A stretch of 37,028 nucleotides of DNA from an uncultured Gammaproteobacteria bacterium (GTDB lineage Bacteria > Pseudomonadota > Gammaproteobacteria > Pseudomonadales > Ketobacteraceae): assembly GCA_913063125.1 (NCBI GenBank), contig CAJXZM010000050.1, positions 1 through 37,028 on the forward strand. Direction: 5' to 3'. The position numbers were made by a program, and so were the translations under genes. Below, piece by piece: positions 26,501 to 33,438 of the stretch. Each line of letters begins with the position of its first letter. Within the stretch, counting starts at the first letter, position 1. Below the pieces are notes generated by a model. The model did no database searches. It saw only the letters and a program-made list of their open reading frames with translations, and was not told the DNA's origin.

Positions 26501-28114
26501 CTATTCAGAATGCGCTTTTATATCGCTAAAGCTGATCTGGTATTTGCCTAGAATTTGTTTTATCCGATGCGAATCATTAGTGGATGCTTTGGCGGTACGG
26601 CTGACATTAAATAATATTCGTCCGGCTTCAGCCATTGAGCTTACTTGTTGACAGGTTTGGATAACATTGGCGAGTAAAACTTGCTCATGAAAATCAATTG
26701 CGTCACAGCTGCCATTACCCAGTATGCTTTCAATGCATTGGCGATATTTATCATGTGTTGTAAGGGATCCAGATTGTCGATGCCATTTTTGTTTAAGGCG
26801 TTTGATTTCGTCATGTACAACGCTAGCGGTAATACGTCCACCATCAGATAATGTGCCCATACGTGTAATGCTGGCGTTTAGGTCTCGAAAATTTGCTGAC
26901 CATGTTGCTTCAGTTGATATGGCGAAGTGTAGATAAATGTCGCGGGCAGACGTATTAAAACGAACTAGGTACCCTGATTTATTAGAGAAGCTTTCGAGTT
27001 CAAAATCTATATTGGGCTCTAAATCTTCTAATCGATCTTTTAGTGACGGAAGTTCGTACGTCCATAAATCAATACGAGCCAGTAAGTCTTCACGGAAAAG
27101 TCCTTTTTGAGTTTGTTGCCATAAATCCCGATTGCTGCCAGCGATAAGTTGAAAATTACTGCTGACTTCCTTGTCTGAACCAAAGGGCATAAAGCGTTTT
27201 TCTTCGATGGCCTTTAACAGCATTGCTTGTTCGTCAACGCCGAGTTCGCCAATTTCATCGAGAAATAATAACCCCTCATTTGCTTCTTTTAATAACCCTG
27301 CGCGATCGCTTGAAGCTCCAGTGTAAGCCCCTTTTTTATGGCCAAATAATGCGGACATAGCATTTTCACCTCTAAGTGTCGCGCAGTTAACGGTCACTAA
27401 TTTTCCCGACAATTTTCCTCGAAGTTTGCGTAAATCGTAAACACGTTGCGCTAGTTGTGATTTACCCGCCCCGGTTGGGCCTGTAATCAGGATGGGCTCC
27501 TGAGAACGAATAGATACCTGTTCTAGTTGTTCAATCATCTGGTTGAACTTGGTGTTGTTTGTTTTGATTCCACCTTTTAAATAGTTGGTACCTTCTTGAT
27601 GTTCCTTTTTAAATCGAGAGGCAATTTGATCATATTTGGATAAATCAAGATCGATGATTTGATATTCACCGAGTAGCGAGGTGTTTGATTTGGTGGGGGA
27701 TGTTTGAAGTAGTTTTCCCGGTAAATACCCTGCCTCTGTTAGCAAATATAGGCATATTTGTGCAACATGAGTACCGGTGGTGATGTGAGTAAGGTAACGT
27801 TCTTTGCTGGGCCTAAACGAATAGCTTCGAGCGAAGTCTAGTAGGCCGCTGTAAACAGTTTCAAAGTCCCAGGGATTATCAAAATGGATATGATGGTGAA
27901 CAACGTGAGTTTCTGGAGATATTTGTCGAATATCTTCAGTAACTTGGTCTGCAAGACGTTGTGCGTCGGGGCTGAATAGTAGCTCCAAGCGGTCAATAAG
28001 AAGGTCGTCGTGCTGACACATGGATAGAGTTGGTCGCCACTTGTCCCAACGTTTGTTTCCTTGTCCGCGTCGATCCAAGGAGGTACCGAGAATGCTAATA
28101 GCTACTGTTTTCAT
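26501..28114 (-). CDS. rtcR: RtcR, sigma54-dependent activator of the RNA repair operon
   Basis: A 537-residue bacterial enhancer-binding protein. The N-terminal 180 residues are the RtcR regulatory (CARF-related) domain: MKTVAISILGTSLDRRGQGN and the HITTGTHVAQI motif at about 110-120, a likely nucleotide-ligand pocket. The AAA+ domain has Walker A GPTGAGKS at 212-219, the sigma54-contacting loop GAYTGA at 262-267 (GAFTGA variant) and Walker B LLFLDEIGE at 282-290. The C terminus has a helix-turn-helix (AGRILFNVSRTAKAS). It is divergent from rtcB, as in Enterobacteria, where damaged tRNA ends are reported to trigger it. No strong ribosome site precedes the ATG. Confidence 0.96.
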   Translation of the reverse strand: MKTVAISILGTSLDRRGQGNKRWDKWRPTLSMCQHDDLLIDRLELLFSPDAQRLADQVTEDIRQISPETHVVHHHIHFDNPWDFETVYSGLLDFARSYSFRPSKERYLTHITTGTHVAQICLYLLTEAGYLPGKLLQTSPTKSNTSLLGEYQIIDLDLSKYDQIASRFKKEHQEGTNYLKGGIKTNNTKFNQMIEQLEQVSIRSQEPILITGPTGAGKSQLAQRVYDLRKLRGKLSGKLVTVNCATLRGENAMSALFGHKKGAYTGASSDRAGLLKEANEGLLFLDEIGELGVDEQAMLLKAIEEKRFMPFGSDKEVSSNFQLIAGSNRDLWQQTQKGLFREDLLARIDLWTYELPSLKDRLEDLEPNIDFELESFSNKSGYLVRFNTSARDIYLHFAISTEATWSANFRDLNASITRMGTLSDGGRITASVVHDEIKRLKQKWHRQSGSLTTHDKYRQCIESILGNGSCDAIDFHEQVLLANVIQTCQQVSSMAEAGRILFNVSRTAKASTNDSHRIKQILGKYQISFSDIKAHSE

Positions 28115-28128
28115 CTATCTAATATAAT

Positions 28129-28144
28129 ATATTGATATCAATAT
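28129..28144. promoter_or_regulatory. 16-bp palindrome, candidate RtcR binding site
   Basis: ATATTGATATCAATAT is a perfect 16-bp palindrome starting 15 bases upstream of rtcR and about 94 bases upstream of the -24 element of the rtcB promoter, the right range for an enhancer of a sigma54 activator. ATATTGATA occurs again at 28141-28149, giving overlapping half-sites with 12-base spacing. It could also serve rtcR autoregulation. Assignment to RtcR is inference. Confidence 0.5.
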
Positions 28145-28237
28145 TGATAGTTAGTGTCGTGAGTTTTCGATTGTTGCAAGAAGGAAATTGGACATAAAAT
28201 ATAATAATATCATAAGATTAGAGAGTTTTTTTGAAGT

Positions 28238-28253
28238 TGGCATTATTTTAGCA
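28238..28253 (+). promoter_or_regulatory. Sigma54 (-24/-12) promoter of rtcBA
   Basis: TGGCAT, 5 bases, TAGCA: the GG and GC dinucleotides have the required 10-base spacing and match the consensus TGGCAC-N5-TTGCA except for one base in each half. Transcription should start near 28264, leaving a leader of about 44 bases before the rtcB ATG. The presence of divergent rtcR makes this assignment strong. Confidence 0.8.
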
Positions 28254-28307
28254 ACAGCATGGCTGTGTATTTAGTAATTAATATGGACAGAGTTTTAGGG
28301 AAAAGTG

Positions 28308-29549
28308 ATGAATCAACGTGTTATAAGCCAGCAGTCATATGAAGTGATGCAGGATGGCGGTGTGCCCATTAAGTCATGGACACGAGGTGTGCCGTTTGAA
28401 CCAGAAGCAAAGGAGCAGCTAAAAAATATCTCTCGGATGCCGTTTATCCATCAATGGGTGGCGGCAATGCCTGATGTTCATCTAGGAAAAGGTGCAACGA
28501 TTGGCAGTGTGGTACCTACCTTGGGAGCTGTTATCCCTGCAGCCGTTGGAGTTGATATTGGTTGTGGAATGATGGCAGTTAAGACCAGTCTTAATGCATC
28601 AGACTTGCCGGATAATTTGGCCGCTATTCGTTCTGCGATTGAACGTGCAGTTCCTCATGGCCGTTCAGCACGAGCACGAGGAGGTCGAGATAAAGGCGCC
28701 TGGTCAAACATACCAGGGGATGTAGTTAGCGCATGGGCCTCATTATCGGTGCAGTTTGAGCTGCTGTCAGCGAAGCACCGAGTATTAAGAAAAACCAATA
28801 ATATAAAACACCTAGGTACTTTGGGTACTGGTAATCACTTTATCGAAATGTGCCTGGATGAGCATAATGCGGTGTGGTTGATGTTACATAGTGGGTCTCG
28901 TGGGGTAGGTAACCGAATAGGTACGCACTTTATTGAATTGGCAAAAAAGGATATGGAACAGTGGATGATTCAGTTGCCCGACAAAGACTTGGCTTACCTG
29001 CCAGAAGGCACAACACATTTTGATGAGTATGTTGAGGCGGTTGATTGGGCTCAAAATTACGCTCGGATTAACCGTGAAGTGATGATGGCTCGCGTTATTG
29101 ACGCGGTAAAAGGTTCGTTGGGTGTTAGCTTTGATGCACAGCTGGAAGCAGTGAATTGTCATCATAACTATATCTCTCGTGAGCACCATTACGGAAAAAA
29201 TGTTCTGGTAACACGAAAAGGCGCAGTTAGAGCACGCGAAGGTGAGATGGGTATTATTCCAGGAAGTATGGGAGCACGTTCCTATATTGTGCGTGGGTTA
29301 GGAAATGAAGAGAGTTTTTGTAGTTGTAGTCATGGTGCGGGTCGCGTGATGTCACGTACAAAAGCGAAAAAGATGGTGTCTTTAGAAGAGCATAAGCGGG
29401 ACACCGAAGGGGTTGAATGTCGAAAAGATGAAAGTGTGATTGATGAAACACCATCAGCCTATAAATCGATTGAACAAGTAATGGATGCACAAAAAGACTT
29501 GGTGGAAGTGGTATATACCTTAAAACAAGTCGTGTGTGTTAAAGGTTAG
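28308..29549 (+). CDS. rtcB: RNA-splicing ligase RtcB (RtcB1 type)
   Basis: GTP- and Mn-dependent ligase joining RNA 2',3'-cyclic-phosphate/3'-phosphate ends to 5'-OH ends. From the ATG at 28308 it has 413 residues (E. coli 408). Metal and catalytic residues visible: Cys86 in GVDIGCGMM, His in GTGNHFIEM and in MLHSGSRGVG, VNCHHNYISREHH, and the guanylylated His342 in SHGAGRVMSR. An in-frame GTG at 28305 precedes the ATG, but AGGGAA at 28297-28302 is better spaced for 28308. It is followed by rtcA after 27 bases, so rtcBA is one transcription unit under sigma54 control. Confidence 0.97.
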   Translation: MNQRVISQQSYEVMQDGGVPIKSWTRGVPFEPEAKEQLKNISRMPFIHQWVAAMPDVHLGKGATIGSVVPTLGAVIPAAVGVDIGCGMMAVKTSLNASDLPDNLAAIRSAIERAVPHGRSARARGGRDKGAWSNIPGDVVSAWASLSVQFELLSAKHRVLRKTNNIKHLGTLGTGNHFIEMCLDEHNAVWLMLHSGSRGVGNRIGTHFIELAKKDMEQWMIQLPDKDLAYLPEGTTHFDEYVEAVDWAQNYARINREVMMARVIDAVKGSLGVSFDAQLEAVNCHHNYISREHHYGKNVLVTRKGAVRAREGEMGIIPGSMGARSYIVRGLGNEESFCSCSHGAGRVMSRTKAKKMVSLEEHKRDTEGVECRKDESVIDETPSAYKSIEQVMDAQKDLVEVVYTLKQVVCVKG

Positions 29550-29576
29550 AAGAAAAAATAAATATAGGATATAAGA

Positions 29577-30644
29577 ATGAAAAACACGATAAACGAGATG
29601 ATCGTGATAGATGGATCTCAAGGTGAAGGCGGCGGGCAAATATTTCGTACGACACTATCGTTAGCGATGTGCCTTAGAATACCGGTAAAAATTATCAATA
29701 TCCGAGCAGGCCGGAAAAAGCCAGGCCTACTACGTCAGCATCTAACTTGCCTAAAAGCAGCAAAAGAAGTGTGTAATGCAACGGTAACTGGTGATGAGCT
29801 TGGCGGAGCATCGGTTACTTTTCTACCGGGGAATGTACAGTCGGGAGAGTACCATTTTTCGATTGGATCAGCAGGAAGCACAACGTTAGTGTTTCAAACA
29901 CTGGTAATGCCTTTGTTGTTAGCAGAAGGTGTAAGTGAGTTGACCTTAGAGGGTGGAACGCATAATGGCATGTCTCCAAGTTATGACTTTATTCGTCAGT
30001 GTTTCATCCCCATGTTAGAGCGAATGGGGTGTCGTTTAACAACAGAGATTGAACGTATCGGATTTTATCCGGCAGGAGGGGGTCAATGGCGAGTGAGAAT
30101 TCACCCTATCGCTAGGCATGTAGATGTTATTGCACCATTGAAACTATTAGCCCCCGGGAAATTGATACAATGTAGGGTCAGTGCAATGTCCGATAAGATA
30201 CCCGAGCATGTAACTGAAAGAGAACTGAAATACATCAAGAAAAAACTAACGGGCCTATGCTCAGACTTAACGCTACAGCAGAAATTGATCTCATCACTTG
30301 GACCAGGAAATGTTGTGTCTCTGTTGGCAGAGATGGAGCATATTACGGAAGTCTTTGAATGCGTAGGTGAGCGTAACATTAGTGCTGAGCGAGTGGCCGG
30401 TCGAGTGGTGGGTGACTGTAAGCGTTATTTGGAATCTGGAGCAACAGTAGGTGAACATTTAGCAGATCAGTTATTGTTACCAATGATATTGGGGCAGGGT
30501 GGAAGCTTTTGTACACTTGAACCGAGTCAGCATTTGTTGACCAATATAGCGGTAATAAAACAGTTGGTGGGTGCAGAAATAAAGCTAACAGAAATGAACA
30601 AGGATTGCTGGCAAGTGGATGTCCCTGAAATTAATTGCAAATAA
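29577..30644 (+). CDS. rtcA: RNA 3'-terminal phosphate cyclase RtcA
   Basis: ATP-dependent enzyme that converts RNA 3'-phosphate (and 2'-phosphate) ends to 2',3'-cyclic phosphate, the substrate for RtcB. The 355 residues show IVIDGSQGEGGGQIFRTTLS at the N terminus, RAGRKKPGLLRQHLTCLKA, FSIGSAGSTTLVFQTLVMPL, EGGTHNGMSPSYDFI, and the C-terminal GEHLADQLLLPM and PSQHLLTNIAVI with the adenylylated His at about 319. Length is slightly above E. coli (338). AGGAT ends 6 bases before the ATG at 29577. It is second in the rtcBA operon. Confidence 0.97.
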   Translation: MKNTINEMIVIDGSQGEGGGQIFRTTLSLAMCLRIPVKIINIRAGRKKPGLLRQHLTCLKAAKEVCNATVTGDELGGASVTFLPGNVQSGEYHFSIGSAGSTTLVFQTLVMPLLLAEGVSELTLEGGTHNGMSPSYDFIRQCFIPMLERMGCRLTTEIERIGFYPAGGGQWRVRIHPIARHVDVIAPLKLLAPGKLIQCRVSAMSDKIPEHVTERELKYIKKKLTGLCSDLTLQQKLISSLGPGNVVSLLAEMEHITEVFECVGERNISAERVAGRVVGDCKRYLESGATVGEHLADQLLLPMILGQGGSFCTLEPSQHLLTNIAVIKQLVGAEIKLTEMNKDCWQVDVPEINCK

Positions 30645-30648
30645 ACGG

Positions 30649-30676
30649 TTGACATAATATTTGGTAGGCATAGTAT
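30649..30676 (+). promoter_or_regulatory. Strong sigma70 promoter directly after rtcA
   Basis: TTGACA (30649-30654) is a perfect -35 box; after 16 bases comes TAGTAT (30671-30676), close to TATAAT. It begins 5 bases past the rtcA stop, with an expected start near 30683. No long open frame follows within the transcript, so it most likely drives the structured RNA described next. Confidence 0.65.
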
Positions 30677-30682
30677 TGCCCC

Positions 30683-30861
30683 AACGAATTAACACTCTTT
30701 GGCATAAGAAAATCTATGAAAATGTTACTGACGCATTATAAATTGATGATACATAAATAGCACACACAGATTCCACTTGGGAGATGTGTTGATCTTCCAG
30801 GTGATAAAAAGGGATAAGTTTCCTTTTAGTAGCCGGTAGGTCAAAAACCACCGGTTTTTTT
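30683..30861 (+). ncRNA. Candidate small RNA with three hairpins downstream of rtcA
   Basis: About 180 nt from the predicted start to the end of a U-tract. The 3' half contains: a perfect 12-bp stem (30774-30785 with 30792-30803, three G-U pairs, 6-nt loop); an 8-bp stem (30807-30814 with 30820-30827, 5-nt loop); and an intrinsic terminator. The first half is AT-rich and holds a 14-codon open frame (30716-30760, MKMLLTHYKLMIHK) with only a weak ribosome site. I see none of the paired ends or Ro-binding motif of a Y RNA, no tRNA cloverleaf, and no rsr gene in the window. It may also form the 3' end of the rtcBA message, since rtcBA read-through would end at the same terminator. Function unknown. 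Confidence 0.6.
30833..30861 (+). terminator. Intrinsic terminator of the small RNA and probably rtcBA
   Basis: CCGGT (30833-30837) pairs with ACCGG (30850-30854) and, after one bulged A, GGT (30839-30841) pairs with ACC (30847-30849); the loop is 5 nt. Seven T follow (30855-30861). A classical strong terminator. Confidence 0.85.
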
Positions 30862-30984
30862 GTGTCTGAAATTTACCAGTCGAGCACGGATGGATGCGAT
30901 ATTTTGCGTTTTATGAAAGACTATGACTAATACAACACGCTCTCTTAGATCCGATGAGTTGTTATTTCAATCAATCCAAATATT

Positions 30985-31138
30985 AGGTAATACCGTTTGA
31001 TGCCACGACCAACGTACGAAGAAAAAGAATATTGGATGCCAAAAAATCTATTAAGAAAACATCTTGGCGCCATATATTGCCCGTCATCAAATGTGCACAA
31101 ACCTATGGTATTCACTATGTAGGCTTTCGGTATTACCG
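30985..31138. repeat. Inverted repeats flanking a 40-codon open frame
   Basis: GGTAATACCG at 30985-30994 is the exact reverse complement of CGGTATTACC at 31129-31138; each arm is itself nearly palindromic. They enclose 134 bases holding an open frame from the ATG at 31000 to 31122 (MPRPTYEEKEYWMPKNLL at its start), with no ribosome site I would trust. I see no target duplication, so this is not clearly a transposable element; a long-range RNA stem is the alternative. No known family recognised. Confidence 0.35.
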
Positions 31139-31163
31139 GAAGGCTACTGCTAACCGGAGTCAA

Positions 31164-31215
31164 TAGAAAATCACTTTTCTAAAACCCCGGGCGGACATTC
31201 CAATCGGGGTTTTTT
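31164..31215 (+). terminator. Tandem hairpins with U-tract before the HNH gene
   Basis: TAGAAAA (31164-31170) pairs with TTTTCTA (31175-31181) around TCAC. Directly after, AAAACCCCG (31181-31189) pairs with CGGGGTTTT (31205-31213) and runs into T to 31215. The second hairpin, with A and T tracts on both sides, could terminate in either direction. It closes off the 30862-31180 spacer from the HNH gene, implying that something in the spacer is transcribed. Confidence 0.75.
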
Positions 31216-31361
31216 ATTGCCATAAAAACAACAAATAGAGTCAAATGTGTTAATCAGGCAGGTTTTTAGCACAAGAAAGCATAACGATAGATAAGGTAGT
31301 ATAAGACTATAAGTTGGCGAAATACGATAAGCAGAATAAGGTCTGCAAAAAGGTGATATGT

Positions 31362-31931
31362 ATGCGAATTTTAAGGTTAACAAAATCAGGCCTGCCATTA
31401 GCGTGGGTCTCTCGAGAAGAGGCGGCAACTCTCTACGTAAAGGGGCAAGTGCTTTGGAGCATAGGAGATAATCCATCGTCGATTTATGGTGGCGTTAATC
31501 CGTTAGGAGAGCGTTCATGTTTAACCTTATCTTCCATTATCGCTTGTGATGGTGATACAAGAAAAAGAAACTTTGTTCCAGCGTTAACAAATCGACTGTT
31601 ATTCCGCAGAGATGACTATCGATGTATGTATTGCGGTTATGAATTTGATGAGTCTCATCATTCAGGAGCTCTAACCTTAACCCGCGATCATATTCGGCCT
31701 CGTGTACAAGGTGGACGAGATGTTTGGACCAATGTGATTAGTGCCTGTTCACGATGTAATCACCACAAAGGTGGCAGAACACCGGAGCAGGCGCGTATGG
31801 AGCTATTAGCTATTCCTTTTGAACCAAATGTCTTTGAATTTATGTATTTGGCAAATCGCCATATACGTGGTGATCAAATGCAGTACTTGCAAGCGCGTTT
31901 TAGCGGACAGCGTTATTGGCAAGCGGCATAA
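31362..31931 (+). CDS. HNH endonuclease family protein
   Basis: A 189-residue protein with a complete HNH/ββα-metal nuclease module: zinc ribbon Cys88-x2-Cys91 (YRCMYCGYEF), catalytic Asp109-His110 (LTRDHIRPRVQGG), and Asn plus second Cys pair 129/132 (NVISACSRCNHHKGGRTP). The N-terminal 80 residues resemble those of a widespread bacterial HNH family of about 190 residues of unknown target. The frame is open from 31314, but AAGGTG at 31350-31355 places the start at the ATG at 31362. Known relatives are often stand-alone genes, so membership of the RNA-repair system is only suggested by position. Confidence 0.88.
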   Translation: MRILRLTKSGLPLAWVSREEAATLYVKGQVLWSIGDNPSSIYGGVNPLGERSCLTLSSIIACDGDTRKRNFVPALTNRLLFRRDDYRCMYCGYEFDESHHSGALTLTRDHIRPRVQGGRDVWTNVISACSRCNHHKGGRTPEQARMELLAIPFEPNVFEFMYLANRHIRGDQMQYLQARFSGQRYWQAA

Positions 31932-32011
31932 AAAATTGATGGCTAATTAGATAGCCTAGTAAATAAGAATAGATAGCTAAACAGCTAGAAAAAGTAAGAA
32001 GGAGAACGGCT

Positions 32012-32221
32012 ATGTTATGGAAAACCATAGAGGTTGAAAATAATAAAAGAGCATTGATTTTTAGACGAAACCGCCTGGATAATATATTGGAAGCAGGGCA
32101 ACATAAAATATCAGAGCTTAATGGTAAGGTACGTATTGAAATTCACAACGCAGAGACTATCGTGAATGATTTCGGTATTCTTAATGTTAAGGCAGCGGAC
32201 ATCATGCCGACAAGTTGTTGA
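32012..32221 (+). CDS. Short slipin-like (SPFH N-terminal) protein, probably truncated
   Basis: 69 residues beginning LWKTIEVENNKRALIFRRN and continuing RLDNILEAGQHKISEL. This matches the segment before the SPFH/band-7 domain of bacterial slipins, which in full length are about 250-380 residues and membrane-associated. The SPFH core itself is missing and there is no membrane segment. AAGGAG at 31999-32004 with 7-base spacing shows it is equipped for translation. It ends with TGA-TAA in tandem. I recall slipin genes in some bacterial RNA-repair neighbourhoods, so this may be a remnant or a specialised minimal form. Alternative: unrelated small protein. Confidence 0.5.
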   Translation: MLWKTIEVENNKRALIFRRNRLDNILEAGQHKISELNGKVRIEIHNAETIVNDFGILNVKAADIMPTSC

Positions 32222-32260
32222 TAACTAATTAACAAAAATAAAGAAAAGGAAAATAAAGCG

Positions 32261-33304
32261 ATTTTTAATCAATACAACACGGGATTTAGAATTGCTACCC
32301 TAAATCTATTCAATTACATAGCACCTCCCAATGCATTCTATGATATTGATAATATCTATACGCAGCGTCAGTGGCAGGAAAAAGAAAAATGGATACACCA
32401 ACAATTGACGGAATTAGTTCCTGATATTGTTGGTTTTCAGGAGGTGTTTAGCCCTAATGAATTGGAAACTATCACCAAAGAACATGGACTGGAACATTTT
32501 GTAACGGTATCGGATCCTGGAGTCGGTGGTCAACACGTTTATGATAAACCCGTTGTAGCATTGGCATCGAGATTTCCCATTGTATCTGCGGATGCAGTAC
32601 AGGTATCAGACTCAGTCATCAAAAAGTTAAAACTACAGGGTGTGTTCAATTTTAGTAGACCGCCCATACGCGCGGTGATAAAGATCGATGATTTTACCTC
32701 TGTATTAGTCTATGTATTACACCTGAAGTCAAAACGTTCTCAGTTGGAATCACAAAGGTTAAAAAGAGAGAATGAAAATCTGATGATTGCTGATAGTTTG
32801 TTGGCTGAAATACAGGGAAGCTGGATGTCAACAATTCAACGGGGTACAGAGGCAGCGTTGGTCTATCAAGATATTATTGAACAGATGTTAGTGTGTGAAA
32901 GGCCGGTTATTGTGATGGGAGACCTAAATGATACGATTGATTCTTCAGCGCTTCAGCCTCTTATCGGTAGTCATAAGTTGGATAGATTAGATGGAAAAAT
33001 GATAAATAACCTTCCTCTATCACATCAAAGGATAATGGATCGGTTTATATTAAACGACGCGTTTGATTTGCAGGATAAGGTGAAATTCAATGAGAGAAAA
33101 TCAACACACTATTTTATGAATAAAGGAAGTGTTTTAGATTATATCTTGTTATCTAAAGATTTTAAGTCTGAGTATGATCAAAGTTTAGCGAGTGTGGAGG
33201 GATACTGCGTCAATGATAAGCACTTAATTAATCCACACCCTGTTCATGATGCGGGTTGTTCTGATCACGCATCTCTAATGATTGAGATTGAAATACGGAC
33301 ATAA
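32261..33304 (+). CDS. Endonuclease/exonuclease/phosphatase (EEP) family protein, non-standard start
   Basis: 347 residues with the whole EEP (DNase I-like) metal site: Asn15 (IATLNLFNY), Glu61 (VGFQEVF), His154 (YVLHLKSKR), Asp221/Asn223 (MGDLNDT), Asp293 (SVLDYILLS) and Asp335-His336 (CSDHASL). The family cleaves phosphodiesters or phosphomonoesters in nucleic acids, lipids or small molecules; the target here is unknown. The first conventional start is TTG at 32405, which would remove Asn15. The homologous frame continues upstream without ATG, GTG or TTG to ATT at 32261, with AAGGA at 32246-32250; I annotate from that ATT. It lies 39 bases after the slipin-like gene, in the same frame. Confidence 0.8.
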   Translation: MFNQYNTGFRIATLNLFNYIAPPNAFYDIDNIYTQRQWQEKEKWIHQQLTELVPDIVGFQEVFSPNELETITKEHGLEHFVTVSDPGVGGQHVYDKPVVALASRFPIVSADAVQVSDSVIKKLKLQGVFNFSRPPIRAVIKIDDFTSVLVYVLHLKSKRSQLESQRLKRENENLMIADSLLAEIQGSWMSTIQRGTEAALVYQDIIEQMLVCERPVIVMGDLNDTIDSSALQPLIGSHKLDRLDGKMINNLPLSHQRIMDRFILNDAFDLQDKVKFNERKSTHYFMNKGSVLDYILLSKDFKSEYDQSLASVEGYCVNDKHLINPHPVHDAGCSDHASLMIEIEIRT

Positions 33305-33438
33305 TGTGCGTGGGTCATTTTAAGGTTGTTGATGGTATCGTAGTGTTACATAAGGTAGCCGTAGGGTATAGGTTTCTGATGTTTAACTCGATCGAATACG
33401 GATTATCTTGCCAGTGGCATGTTGACTTATGGTGGGAA

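Noticed and set aside
30683..30861. Y RNA or retron RNA
   Set aside because: No pairing of the 5' and 3' ends, no Ro-binding motif, no rsr gene, and no reverse transcriptase in the window.
30945..31163. 72-codon reverse-strand open frame in the spacer before the HNH gene
   Set aside because: No ribosome site or recognisable family; it is antisense to the 40-codon frame and overlaps the inverted repeats.
32012..33304. Slipin-EEP fusion protein
   Set aside because: Both are in the same frame but TGA-TAA at 32219-32224 separates them; without evidence for readthrough they are kept as two genes.
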